A DNA stretch of 14,170 bases from Clostridiales bacterium UBA7573 (GTDB taxonomy: Bacteria > Bacillota > Clostridia > Oscillospirales > CAG-272), in NCBI GenBank assembly GCA_002477905.1, contig DLLB01000008.1:5084-19253 (forward strand), in the 5' to 3' direction. Under the pieces are notes generated by a model, which was given only the letters and a program-made list of their open reading frames with translations, was not told the DNA's origin and searched no databases. The stretch's first letter is position 1, and each line of letters starts with the position of its first letter. Both the position numbers and the translations under genes were made by a program. This document shows positions 1 to 5,692 of the stretch, piece by piece.

Positions 1-39
1 ATATTCCGCGAAGTGCGCAAAATACTAAATATAGCAACA

Positions 40-74
40 AAAAAGCACAAGATTCATTAAATCTTGTGCTTTTT
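40..74 (-). terminator. Rho-independent terminator of tRNA-Gln
   Basis: A perfect 15-bp stem (40-54 with 60-74) closes a 5-nt loop (CATTA on the plus strand). The outer five pairs are A:T, and read on the minus strand the stem runs into a T-rich tail (TTTTTTGTT). It lies about 30 bp downstream of the tRNA 3' end. Because the stem is flanked by A on one side and T on the other, it could also stop plus-strand transcription entering from the left. A second, weaker 7-bp stem (79-85 with 96-102) sits between it and the tRNA and may serve as a processing hairpin. Confidence 0.85.
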
Positions 75-104
75 ATGTTTTGTAGCTTTTTCGTACTACA
101 AAGA

Positions 105-182
105 TGGCTGGGATAGCTGGATTTGAACCAGCGTAATGCAGGAGTCAAAGTCCTGTGCCTTAACCAACTTGGCGATATCCCA
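105..182 (-). tRNA. tRNA-Gln (anticodon UUG), CCA encoded
   Basis: Read on the minus strand, the gene folds as a cloverleaf. The acceptor stem is TGGGATA/TATCCCA, the D arm contains AAGTTGGTTAA, and the anticodon arm is CAGGA-CTTTGAC-TCCTG with anticodon TTG. The T arm is GCTGG-TTCAAAT-CCAGC. The discriminator base is G, and the genomic sequence continues with CCA, so the 3' end is encoded. The anticodon reads CAA (and CAG by wobble) glutamine codons. It is a single tRNA with its own promoter and terminator. Confidence 0.95.
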
Positions 183-195
183 TTGCACGAAAAGC

Positions 196-225
196 ATTAT
201 ACCATTTCCTTACCCCAATTGTCAA
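196..225 (-). promoter_or_regulatory. SigA-type promoter of tRNA-Gln
   Basis: On the minus strand a perfect TTGACA (225-220) is separated by 18 bp from a perfect TATAAT (201-196). Transcription would begin around 189, a few bases before the mature tRNA 5' end at 182, as expected for a stable RNA gene. Confidence 0.88.
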
Positions 226-252
226 GTGTTTTTTTAGAATTTCTCAAAAAAA

Positions 253-270
253 TGCAAAATTGATTTTGCA
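253..270. repeat. 8-bp perfect inverted repeat, candidate operator
   Basis: TGCAAAAT and ATTTTGCA form a perfect inverted repeat around a 2-nt centre (TG). It lies in the divergent region between the tRNA-Gln promoter (its -35 ends at 225) and the DUF1858 promoter (starts 367). An 18-bp dyad is the right size for a dimeric repressor site. No regulator is identifiable, and the site may equally have arisen by chance in AT-rich DNA. Confidence 0.4.
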
Positions 271-309
271 CGGAGCTCTGAATACAGCACACGGCCACGT
301 TCTGCCATA

Positions 310-346
310 CCGCAATGAAAATTTGTAATTTTTTTTTGAATTGCGG
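310..346. repeat. Imperfect nested inverted repeat upstream of the DUF1858 promoter
   Basis: CCGCAAT (310-316) and ATTGCGG (340-346) are perfect inverted copies. Inside them, AAAATT (318-323) and AATTTT (327-332) form a second nested pair. The structure ends about 20 bp before the -35 box at 367. It could be an operator or just a structured AT-rich spacer; no transcript is known to cross it. Confidence 0.3.
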
Positions 347-366
347 AGGAAGTCTCTTGTTTTCGG

Positions 367-395
367 TTGACAAGATGCAAAAAATGGGGTATAAT
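367..395 (+). promoter_or_regulatory. SigA-type promoter for the DUF1858 gene
   Basis: A perfect TTGACA (367-372) and perfect TATAAT (390-395) are separated by exactly 17 bp, with a TGGGG run just before the -10. Transcription should begin near 402, giving a leader of about 50 nt before the ATG at 451. Such a match to consensus predicts strong, largely constitutive expression unless repressed. Confidence 0.88.
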
Positions 396-450
396 ACAAA
401 GGAAGATCGGTTTATACGATTGAAATTTCTTTTTTTGGGAGGATACTTTC

Positions 451-651
451 ATGACTGTTACGAAAAAATCTTTGATCGGCGATGTGCTGGACTATGATGT
501 GGATACCGCACAATTTTTCTTTGAAATCGGCATGCATTGTCTCGGTTGCCCGTCTGCCCGCGGAGAAAGCATTGAAGATGCTTGCGCAGTGCACGGTACG
601 GATGCAGACGCTTTGGTGGAAAAGATCAACGCTTTTCTCGCAGGCAAATAA
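451..651 (+). CDS. DUF1858 domain CxxC redox mini-protein
   Basis: This 66-residue protein is almost entirely one DUF1858 domain (also described as the hybrid-cluster-protein-associated redox disulfide domain, related to the N-terminus of ScdA/RIC). The visible signature is an N-terminal beta/helix segment (SLIGDVLDYD) followed by a helix with GMHCLGCPSA, where Cys32 and Cys35 form the CxxC pair, and a C-terminal acidic helix ending in INAFLAGK. There is no signal peptide, so it is cytoplasmic. The family is thought to handle thiol/disulfide redox or to help iron-sulfur or nitrosative-stress proteins; the precise substrate is not established. The start is fixed by GGGAGG at 437-442, 8 nt upstream of the ATG. 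It has its own strong promoter and a hairpin downstream, so it may be expressed independently of trmK. Confidence 0.88.
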   Translation: MTVTKKSLIGDVLDYDVDTAQFFFEIGMHCLGCPSARGESIEDACAVHGTDADALVEKINAFLAGK

Positions 652-667
652 GCTTTTCGGATGATCT

Positions 668-707
668 CTCCCGTGTCAAAACGCTTTTATGCGGATTCGC
701 ACGGGAG
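668..707 (+). terminator. Possible weak terminator or attenuator hairpin
   Basis: CTCCCGTG (668-675) pairs perfectly with CACGGGAG (700-707). The 24-nt interior holds a small CGC/GCG stem. The tail is only TTTCCCTT, so termination may be partial. It sits between the DUF1858 gene and trmK, where no good promoter is visible, so it may tune read-through from the upstream promoter rather than end the transcript. Confidence 0.45.
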
Positions 708-786
708 TTTCCCTTGTGTATCACCAAAATAAATCTTCCTCTTTTTTCAAAAGAACACCGATGCAAGAACAGGCGGGCAAAACAAG

Positions 787-1467
787 ATGAACGGAAAACC
801 TGATGCAAGGCTTTTGACTGTGGCATCCTTAGTACCAGAGGGCGCTATCCTTGCGGACGTCGGTACAGATCACGCTTTTTTACCTATTTATTTACTGGAA
901 CAGGGAAAAATTCCGTCTGCGGTCGCTTCCGATTTGCGGGATGGTCCCTGTGAACGGGCAAAACTGCACATTGCACAGCATGGACTTTCCGAAAAGATCA
1001 CCGTCCGCAAAACAGACGGACTGCACGGCTTAGCCGCGTTCTCTCCGACGGCAATCACCATCTGTGGAATGGGGGGCGAATTGATCGCGTCCATTTTAGA
1101 TGCCGCGCCATGGGTTAAATCACCTGCAATTTCCTTGATTCTGCAACCGATGACAAAAGCGGACACTTTGCGGTGGTATCTTGCGTCGCACGGATTTCTC
1201 CCCGACGCGGAGCGGCTTGCCGCAGAAGCGGACGCCTCTAAAATCTATCAGATCTTCCGTGCCCATTATACCGGCGTTCCCTATTCGCTCTCTCCCGCGC
1301 AGGCATTGCTCGGAGACACACGGCAACTTGGTACTTCTCCGCTGTTTTCCCCCTTTGTGCAACGGCAGATCGCATTGCTCAACATCCGGATTGACGGGTT
1401 GCACGCTGCCGGACGGGACGCACATGAGGAAGAAGCTACCCGTGCGGTTTTGAAAGGATGGTTATAA
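787..1467 (+). CDS. trmK: tRNA (adenine(22)-N1)-methyltransferase TrmK
   Basis: A 226-residue class I SAM-dependent methyltransferase of the TrmK family (DUF633/COG2384), which makes 1-methyladenosine at position 22 in the D-loop of bacterial tRNAs. The N-terminus RLLTVASLVPEGA leads into the SAM-binding motif I ADVGTDHAFLP (residues 23-33). Further family motifs are the acidic motif near ASDLRDGP (47-54), the GMGG motif at 94-97 and LILQPM (117-122). The C-terminal portion is predicted helical, as in TrmK. Length matches the family. The ribosome binding site is poor (GGCGGG around 773-778), but no alternative start fits the conserved N-terminus. Only 2 bp separate its stop from the ATG at 1470 of the Nif3 gene, a trmK-nif3 pairing widespread in Bacillota, so the two are very likely co-transcribed. 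Confidence 0.93.
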   Translation: MNGKPDARLLTVASLVPEGAILADVGTDHAFLPIYLLEQGKIPSAVASDLRDGPCERAKLHIAQHGLSEKITVRKTDGLHGLAAFSPTAITICGMGGELIASILDAAPWVKSPAISLILQPMTKADTLRWYLASHGFLPDAERLAAEADASKIYQIFRAHYTGVPYSLSPAQALLGDTRQLGTSPLFSPFVQRQIALLNIRIDGLHAAGRDAHEEEATRAVLKGWL

Positions 1468-1469
1468 CG

Positions 1470-2273
1470 ATGCGCGCACGAAAGTTTTATCAGGCATTGG
1501 AACAACGGATTCCCGCAGGACTTAGCTGTGCGTGGGATCACGATGGCATTGCGTGTCTTCCAAACCCGGATACCGAAATCCGGACCGTGCTGGTCACATT
1601 GGATATCACAGACGCAGCAATCGACACTGCCCTATCCGTCGGCGCACAAGTCATCCTTTCCCACCATCCGTTATTATTCCATCCGTTGGACGCGCTGGAC
1701 GCCGACAACGCAACTGCGCGCAAACTCTTGCGGTTGGTGCGCGCCGATCTTGCCGCTTTTTCCTTTCACACGCGGTTGGACGCGCTGCCGGGCGGTGTGA
1801 ACGACACACTGGCTGCTGCCCTCGGCGTTTCCGATTGTCTGCCATTTGGCGAGAATGCCATGGGGCGTATCGGCAATCTGCCGCAAAAGGAGCCGTTCTC
1901 CTGCTTTTTGCAACGGGTACAAAACGCGCTTGGTGTTCCGTCCGTCGCTTTTCTGCAAGAAAAAGCAGAGGTACAGCGGATCGCATTGCTGGGAGGAAGC
2001 GGAAAAGATTTTCTGAAAGACGCCCTGCGCATGGGAGCGGATGTTTTTCTCACAGGAGAACTGGGGCACCACGCATTCACCGACGCAATCGGTGGAAACC
2101 TGAACCTGGTGGAAGCGGGACATTTCTACACCGAGCAACCCGTATGCGAAATGCTTCTTTCGCTCATCCACGCCATAGACGACACCATTCAGGTGCAAAT
2201 TCATCGGCAATACGCCGTAAAAACCGAAACTTTTCACATACAGGAGGCAACTTTTGATTATTCAGTTAGATGA
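1470..2273 (+). CDS. Nif3-like dinuclear metal center protein
   Basis: A 267-residue member of the Nif3/YqfO/YbgI family (PF01784), hexameric proteins that bind two metal ions per active site. Their activity is uncertain (GTP cyclohydrolase I type 2 names in databases are largely unproven). Metal-site motifs are complete: SHHP (His65, His66), FHTRLD (His100, Asp104), and C-terminal TGELGHH and AGHFYTEQ (His218, Glu222). It has the short form: the large central PII-like insertion of the roughly 370-residue Bacillus YqfO is absent. ATG 1458 is also in frame, but AAAGG (1453-1457) abuts it, whereas the same AAAGG lies 12 nt before ATG 1470; starting at 1470 also fits the family N-terminus. The 3' end overlaps the start of prfB by 20 bp. 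Confidence 0.92.
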   Translation: MRARKFYQALEQRIPAGLSCAWDHDGIACLPNPDTEIRTVLVTLDITDAAIDTALSVGAQVILSHHPLLFHPLDALDADNATARKLLRLVRADLAAFSFHTRLDALPGGVNDTLAAALGVSDCLPFGENAMGRIGNLPQKEPFSCFLQRVQNALGVPSVAFLQEKAEVQRIALLGGSGKDFLKDALRMGADVFLTGELGHHAFTDAIGGNLNLVEAGHFYTEQPVCEMLLSLIHAIDDTIQVQIHRQYAVKTETFHIQEATFDYSVR

Positions 2274-3360
2274 AGCGAAGCGGACCTTAGGCGAATTACG
2301 ACAGGTGGTAAACGATCTTGCCTCCGCGCTTCGCATTGATACGTTAAAAAATGAAATTGCGGAAATGGAAGAACGCACTTCTCAGCCGGACTTTTGGAAC
2401 GATCAGGAAAATTCCGGTAAAATTCTGCAATCCATCAAAATAAAAAAAGATAAAATCGAAGCCTACGAGCGGTTACAGCAACGCTTGGAAGATGCTTATC
2501 TGCTTGCGGAAATGGGCATTGAAGAAAATGACGAGAGCGTTGTAGAGGAAGTGCTGGAAGAAGTGGAAGCCGTAAAGCACGAAGCAGAACGGCAACGCAT
2601 TGACACCTTACTCAGCGGGCAATATGACCGGAACAACGCGATTCTTTCTTTCCACCCCGGCGCGGGCGGCACGGAAGCACAGGATTGGGCCTCCATGCTG
2701 TACCGGATGTACGTCCGGTTCGGAGAAAAGAACGGATTCAAAGTCAAGTTGCTCGATTGGTTAGACGGGGAGGAAGCCGGCTTAAAAAGCGCGACCATTT
2801 TAGTGGAGGGTACCAATGCCTACGGCTATCTCAAAAGTGAAAACGGCGTGCATCGGTTAGTACGCGTTTCTCCGTTTGACGCCTCCGGCAGACGGCATAC
2901 CTCGTTTGCTTCGGTAGAAGTCATGCCGGAATTCTCCGATGAGGACTGCAAGATTGAACTGCGCGATGAAGATTTAGAGATCACAGCGCACCGTTCCAGC
3001 GGCGCGGGTGGTCAGCATATTAACAAGACCGATTCCGCCATCCGGATCGTGCATATTCCGACAGGGATTGTAGTCGGTTGCCAAACCGAGCGCAGCCAGC
3101 TCCAGAACAAGGAAACCGCGCTGAAGATGCTGAAATCCAAGTTAATGGAAATCAAGGAACGGGAAAAACTGGAGCGCATTGAAGATATTCAGGGAAACAA
3201 AACCAATATCGAATGGGGTGCGCAAATTCGTTCCTACGTTTTTATGCCGTACACTTTAGTAAAAGATACCCGCACCGGCTATGAGGAAGTCAACATCGGC
3301 GCGGTGATGGACGGCGAAATTGACGGTTTTATCAATGCTTATCTGAAAATGAAAGCGTAA
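2254..3360 (+). CDS. prfB: Peptide chain release factor 2 (RF2), TTG start, no frameshift
   Basis: This 368-residue protein recognises UAA and UGA stop codons and triggers peptidyl-tRNA hydrolysis on the ribosome. The order is an N-terminal helical domain, the stop-codon recognition tripeptide SPF (206-208) in VRVSPFDASGRRHTSF, and the catalytic GGQ (252-254) in SSGAGGQHINKTDSA. SPF rather than PxT marks RF2, not RF1. The start is TTG at 2254, preceded by AGGAGG (2242-2247) at 6-nt spacing, inside the end of the Nif3 gene, suggesting translational coupling. The reading frame runs uninterrupted from the start, including the segment near codons 20-30 where many prfB genes carry the autoregulatory CTT-TGA +1 frameshift; that site is absent. 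Confidence 0.96.
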   Translation: MIIQLDEAKRTLGELRQVVNDLASALRIDTLKNEIAEMEERTSQPDFWNDQENSGKILQSIKIKKDKIEAYERLQQRLEDAYLLAEMGIEENDESVVEEVLEEVEAVKHEAERQRIDTLLSGQYDRNNAILSFHPGAGGTEAQDWASMLYRMYVRFGEKNGFKVKLLDWLDGEEAGLKSATILVEGTNAYGYLKSENGVHRLVRVSPFDASGRRHTSFASVEVMPEFSDEDCKIELRDEDLEITAHRSSGAGGQHINKTDSAIRIVHIPTGIVVGCQTERSQLQNKETALKMLKSKLMEIKEREKLERIEDIQGNKTNIEWGAQIRSYVFMPYTLVKDTRTGYEEVNIGAVMDGEIDGFINAYLKMKA

Positions 3361-3417
3361 AGTTCCGCGACAGCGGATCAAATAAGCACATACGCAAAAT
3401 AGAAAGGGGAAATTTTT

Positions 3418-3741
3418 ATGTTTAAGCATTCCAAATTTTATCTTGGCGTATCTCTGTTTGTACAGGCGATCGGTTGCTTTGTGCTGTTCTTGTGCATGTG
3501 GGCAAAGCATAAAAATCTTGCGCGGGCACTTTTGGCTGTTTCCGCAGCTTCCGGCGTCACCGGCGCGCTCTTAATTGCCAAGAACGAACAGGAAGAACGT
3601 GCGGAAATGGAAGCGCTCTATGACTATTCCGACGATTTGGAGGAAGCACCGCAGGGAGACGCGCCGGAAAGCAAAGAGGAAAAAGATCCGCCGCTCCATA
3701 TTCCGGTGGACGAAACCGCAAGCGAATCCGATTTTTCGTAA
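3418..3741 (+). CDS. Small membrane protein with two helices and acidic tail
   Basis: A 107-residue protein I do not recognise. Residues about 7-28 (FYLGVSLFVQAIGCFVLFLCMW) and about 36-53 (ALLAVSAASGVTGALLIA) form two hydrophobic segments joined by a short basic loop (AKHKNLAR), predicting a helical hairpin. The basic loop favours a cytoplasmic loop with both termini outside, although the tail could alter this. The second half is very rich in Glu/Asp/Ser/Pro and likely disordered. A strong site, AAAGGGG (3403-3409), precedes the ATG. It lies 57 bp after prfB with no promoter visible between, and a strong terminator follows, so it is probably the last gene of the trmK-nif3-prfB transcript. 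It has no recognisable catalytic motif. Confidence 0.75.
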   Translation: MFKHSKFYLGVSLFVQAIGCFVLFLCMWAKHKNLARALLAVSAASGVTGALLIAKNEQEERAEMEALYDYSDDLEEAPQGDAPESKEEKDPPLHIPVDETASESDFS

Positions 3742-3839
3742 ACGGCATCTTGAAAAATGCGCTTCGCTGAAAGGTGCTGTTTAAAAATCTTACTTCTGCA
3801 TCCAATTTTCCAAAAGAAAACAAAACCACAAGAAAATCA

Positions 3840-3867
3840 GAGGCATCTGCTTTTTGGCAGATGCCTC
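3840..3867 (+). terminator. Rho-independent terminator of the prfB operon
   Basis: An 11-bp perfect stem, GAGGCATCTGC (3840-3850) with GCAGATGCCTC (3857-3867), closes a T-rich 6-nt loop and is followed by TTTTCTCTTTTT. It ends the plus-strand run. The minus-strand GH20 gene stops at 3909, so the same hairpin, with a poorer T tract on that strand, may also serve convergent transcription. Confidence 0.9.
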
Positions 3868-3908
3868 TTTTCTCTTTTTGCTGGAATCCGTTCTTTTTTC
3901 CGGCCTTT

Positions 3909-5378
3909 TTACTCCCATTTCGGCATGAGTTCCTGCGGGAAAAATCCGGCTTCTGCATAATTGCCATGACAAGGAACCAATTTGGAAAGGTGACGCGCCG
4001 CGAAAGTCTTCAGCACTTCCCAGCCGCACAGATCTGCATAGTGCAGATCTTCCGACCACATCTGACACGCGGTATACACGATCACTTTAGAAAAATCGGA
4101 TTGCAACCGATTCCAAGTGGTACCGATCATACCAAGCAATCCGTATTTTCTCGCAAGCGCGCATCTTCCCCGGATATTGTCCGTTTCATTCCAGGACGCA
4201 AGCAACAGTTTTTTCGGATCCCGGTATTGCAGGAAATATTCCACCGACTCCGGTTGATCTTCCTTGATATTATACTGCCAATCCACAAGGCAGGCATCCG
4301 GCGTCAGCTGTTTTAAGTTTTCTTCGCAATTCAAACAATGCCCGCTCACATTTCCGCAGAACGGATAGGGGAATGTGTCATTGCTCAAGAACATATCCCC
4401 CCAAAAGATCGGCATTCTGCCATGCGCACGCACATCCTGTGCAAGATCGTTTAAGTAGGATACAAACGCACGGTTTTCCTGTATCTGATGTCCGTCCCAA
4501 CGACCGTCTGCGGCGTAGGCTTCATCGCATCCCAAGTGAAAATAAGGCGCGTGGAACAATTCCATCAATTCTTTCCGCACCGCGGAAAGCAACGCGCGGG
4601 TTTCTTCTTTGCTGACATCCCAAGTCCAGCCGCTCTCCAAAAATAGTTCCTCATATTCCGGCGCTTGATCCAATAACACCTGCTTGCCCGTGCGGAAGCG
4701 GGAATACGCCGCATGTCCCAAAGAATTACACATGGGAATAAACTGCATACCGAACGCTTCTCCGTCCAAAACCAATTCCGCAATCTCCCGCTTGGAATAT
4801 GCTTGCTCCCAAGCCAGTTCTTTTACGCAATCCAACTGTAACGTGCCCCAAAATTCCAGCACCATATGTGTACATTTCAAAAAGCCGCACATCCGGATCG
4901 CTTTTTTCAGCTCCGTAAGAGAGGTTTCCGGAAATACCGCAAGGTGCATTGCCCGCATCTGCAAAGCCGGACGATCCGCAAGGCGCACACAGGGTACGGA
5001 AAATGTTCCGGTTTTCCGCGCATACGGTTCTAACAATTGCAGAAAGCTGACAAACGCGTGAATCAATCCGACCTGCTCTGTATAAACGATCGTCACAAGC
5101 TCCGGTTGAATCTGTAGCTCATATTCATATTCCGTCTTTTGCGCCGGCAGTGTGATTTCTTTTTGTAAGGACAACGCGGCAGTATGCCCCGTCTCCCGAT
5201 GACGGATCAGCTCCAGTTTTCCTTTTTGACAGGTGTAGTTTGCAAACCATTCCGCGCACCGCGCTTCAAACGCAGGCATAGAAAAATCAGCGCTGACATG
5301 CAAATACAAATGATCCCGAAAAGAAAACGCTCCGCTTTTTTCTTCACAGATACTGGGCTTTGGCAAAACGGTTCTCAT
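3909..5378 (-). CDS. Glycoside hydrolase family 20 (beta-N-acetylhexosaminidase-like)
   Basis: A 489-residue protein resembling GH20 exo-beta-N-acetylhexosaminidases, which release terminal GlcNAc/GalNAc by substrate-assisted catalysis. Residues 1-130 form an alpha/beta N-terminal domain as in GH20b; the (beta/alpha)8 barrel begins at about 135 (RPALQMRAMHLAVFP). The catalytic Asp-Glu pair is seen in FHLGCDEAY (Asp285, Glu286). Downstream aromatic residues fit the substrate pocket, including Trp326 in FWGDM, VDWQYN (365-370) and TTWNR (420-424). No signal peptide is present, so it probably acts in the cytoplasm on imported oligosaccharides. The start at 5378 is chosen because GGAGG (5385-5389) lies 6 nt upstream; the ATG at 5384 abuts that site. 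The normal HxGGDE is HLGCDE here. It is transcribed from its own promoter, divergent from the giant lipoprotein gene. Confidence 0.85.
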   Translation of the reverse strand: MRTVLPKPSICEEKSGAFSFRDHLYLHVSADFSMPAFEARCAEWFANYTCQKGKLELIRHRETGHTAALSLQKEITLPAQKTEYEYELQIQPELVTIVYTEQVGLIHAFVSFLQLLEPYARKTGTFSVPCVRLADRPALQMRAMHLAVFPETSLTELKKAIRMCGFLKCTHMVLEFWGTLQLDCVKELAWEQAYSKREIAELVLDGEAFGMQFIPMCNSLGHAAYSRFRTGKQVLLDQAPEYEELFLESGWTWDVSKEETRALLSAVRKELMELFHAPYFHLGCDEAYAADGRWDGHQIQENRAFVSYLNDLAQDVRAHGRMPIFWGDMFLSNDTFPYPFCGNVSGHCLNCEENLKQLTPDACLVDWQYNIKEDQPESVEYFLQYRDPKKLLLASWNETDNIRGRCALARKYGLLGMIGTTWNRLQSDFSKVIVYTACQMWSEDLHYADLCGWEVLKTFAARHLSKLVPCHGNYAEAGFFPQELMPKWE

Positions 5379-5424
5379 AATCATCCTCCGTATGGATCGG
5401 TTTCCCAAACCAATCGTTTTTTCC

Positions 5425-5453
5425 AGTATAGCATGCGCAATCGGGAAAGTCAA
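5425..5453 (-). promoter_or_regulatory. SigA-type promoter of the GH20 gene
   Basis: On the minus strand, TTGACT (5453-5448) and TATACT (5430-5425) are separated by 17 bp, each one base from consensus. Transcription would start near 5418, leaving a leader of about 40 nt before the ATG at 5378. Confidence 0.82.
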
Positions 5454-5543
5454 CCCCTTTCCGCACAATCCGACCGGATTCTGCTCCGCTTTTCCTCTTG
5501 CGTTTTCTGTTCTTGAAAAATCCCGTTGCTTCTGAAAAAAATA

Positions 5544-5568
5544 CAACAGATTCTGCCGAATTCTGTTG
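5544..5568. repeat. Inverted repeat between divergent promoters, candidate operator
   Basis: CAACAGA (5544-5550) and TCTGTTG (5562-5568) are perfect inverted copies around an 11-bp centre. The dyad sits 33 bp upstream of the rightward -35 box and about 90 bp upstream of the leftward one, a position suited to an activator or repressor of the divergent pair. There is no regulator gene nearby to support it. Confidence 0.35.
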
Positions 5569-5600
5569 GTCGCTTTCACAGAAAAACAGCAGAGTCCGCA

Positions 5601-5629
5601 TTGACAATTACAGGTAGACATGCTATAAT
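5601..5629 (+). promoter_or_regulatory. SigA-type promoter of the giant lipoprotein gene
   Basis: Perfect TTGACA (5601-5606) and TATAAT (5624-5629) with a 17-bp spacer. Transcription would begin near 5636, giving a leader of about 57 nt to the ATG at 5693. Confidence 0.9.
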
Positions 5630-5692
5630 ATGCACAGTATCTTCCAATTTTGCTTTTCCCCATTTCAAATTCACAGAAAGGAATCCAAAACC

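Larger units (their letters stand above)
5379..5692. other. Divergent intergenic region between GH20 gene and giant lipoprotein gene
   Basis: This 314-bp stretch has no gene. It contains a leftward promoter for the GH20 gene (5425-5453), a rightward promoter for the lipoprotein gene (5601-5629), a short inverted repeat between them (5544-5568), and a rightward leader of about 57 nt. The sequence GATTCTG occurs twice in the middle (near 5474 and 5549). No riboswitch or small RNA structure is apparent. Confidence 0.7.

Noticed and set aside
1674..2237. 187-residue minus-strand frame antisense to the Nif3 gene
   Set aside because: No motif, no ribosome site, and covered by a clearly real gene on the other strand.
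1532..2257. 241-residue plus-strand frame overlapping the Nif3 gene
   Set aside because: Arg/Ser/His-rich shadow frame; the overlapping frame encodes complete Nif3 metal-binding motifs.
3364..3377. Small TCCGC/GCGGA hairpin just after prfB
   Set aside because: Only 5 bp with no T tract; too weak to call a terminator, and the next gene appears to be co-transcribed.
5630..5692. Alternative lipoprotein start at 5630
   Set aside because: It begins one base after the -10 box, so it would not be on the transcript, and the extra 21 residues would sit in front of a typical lipoprotein signal.
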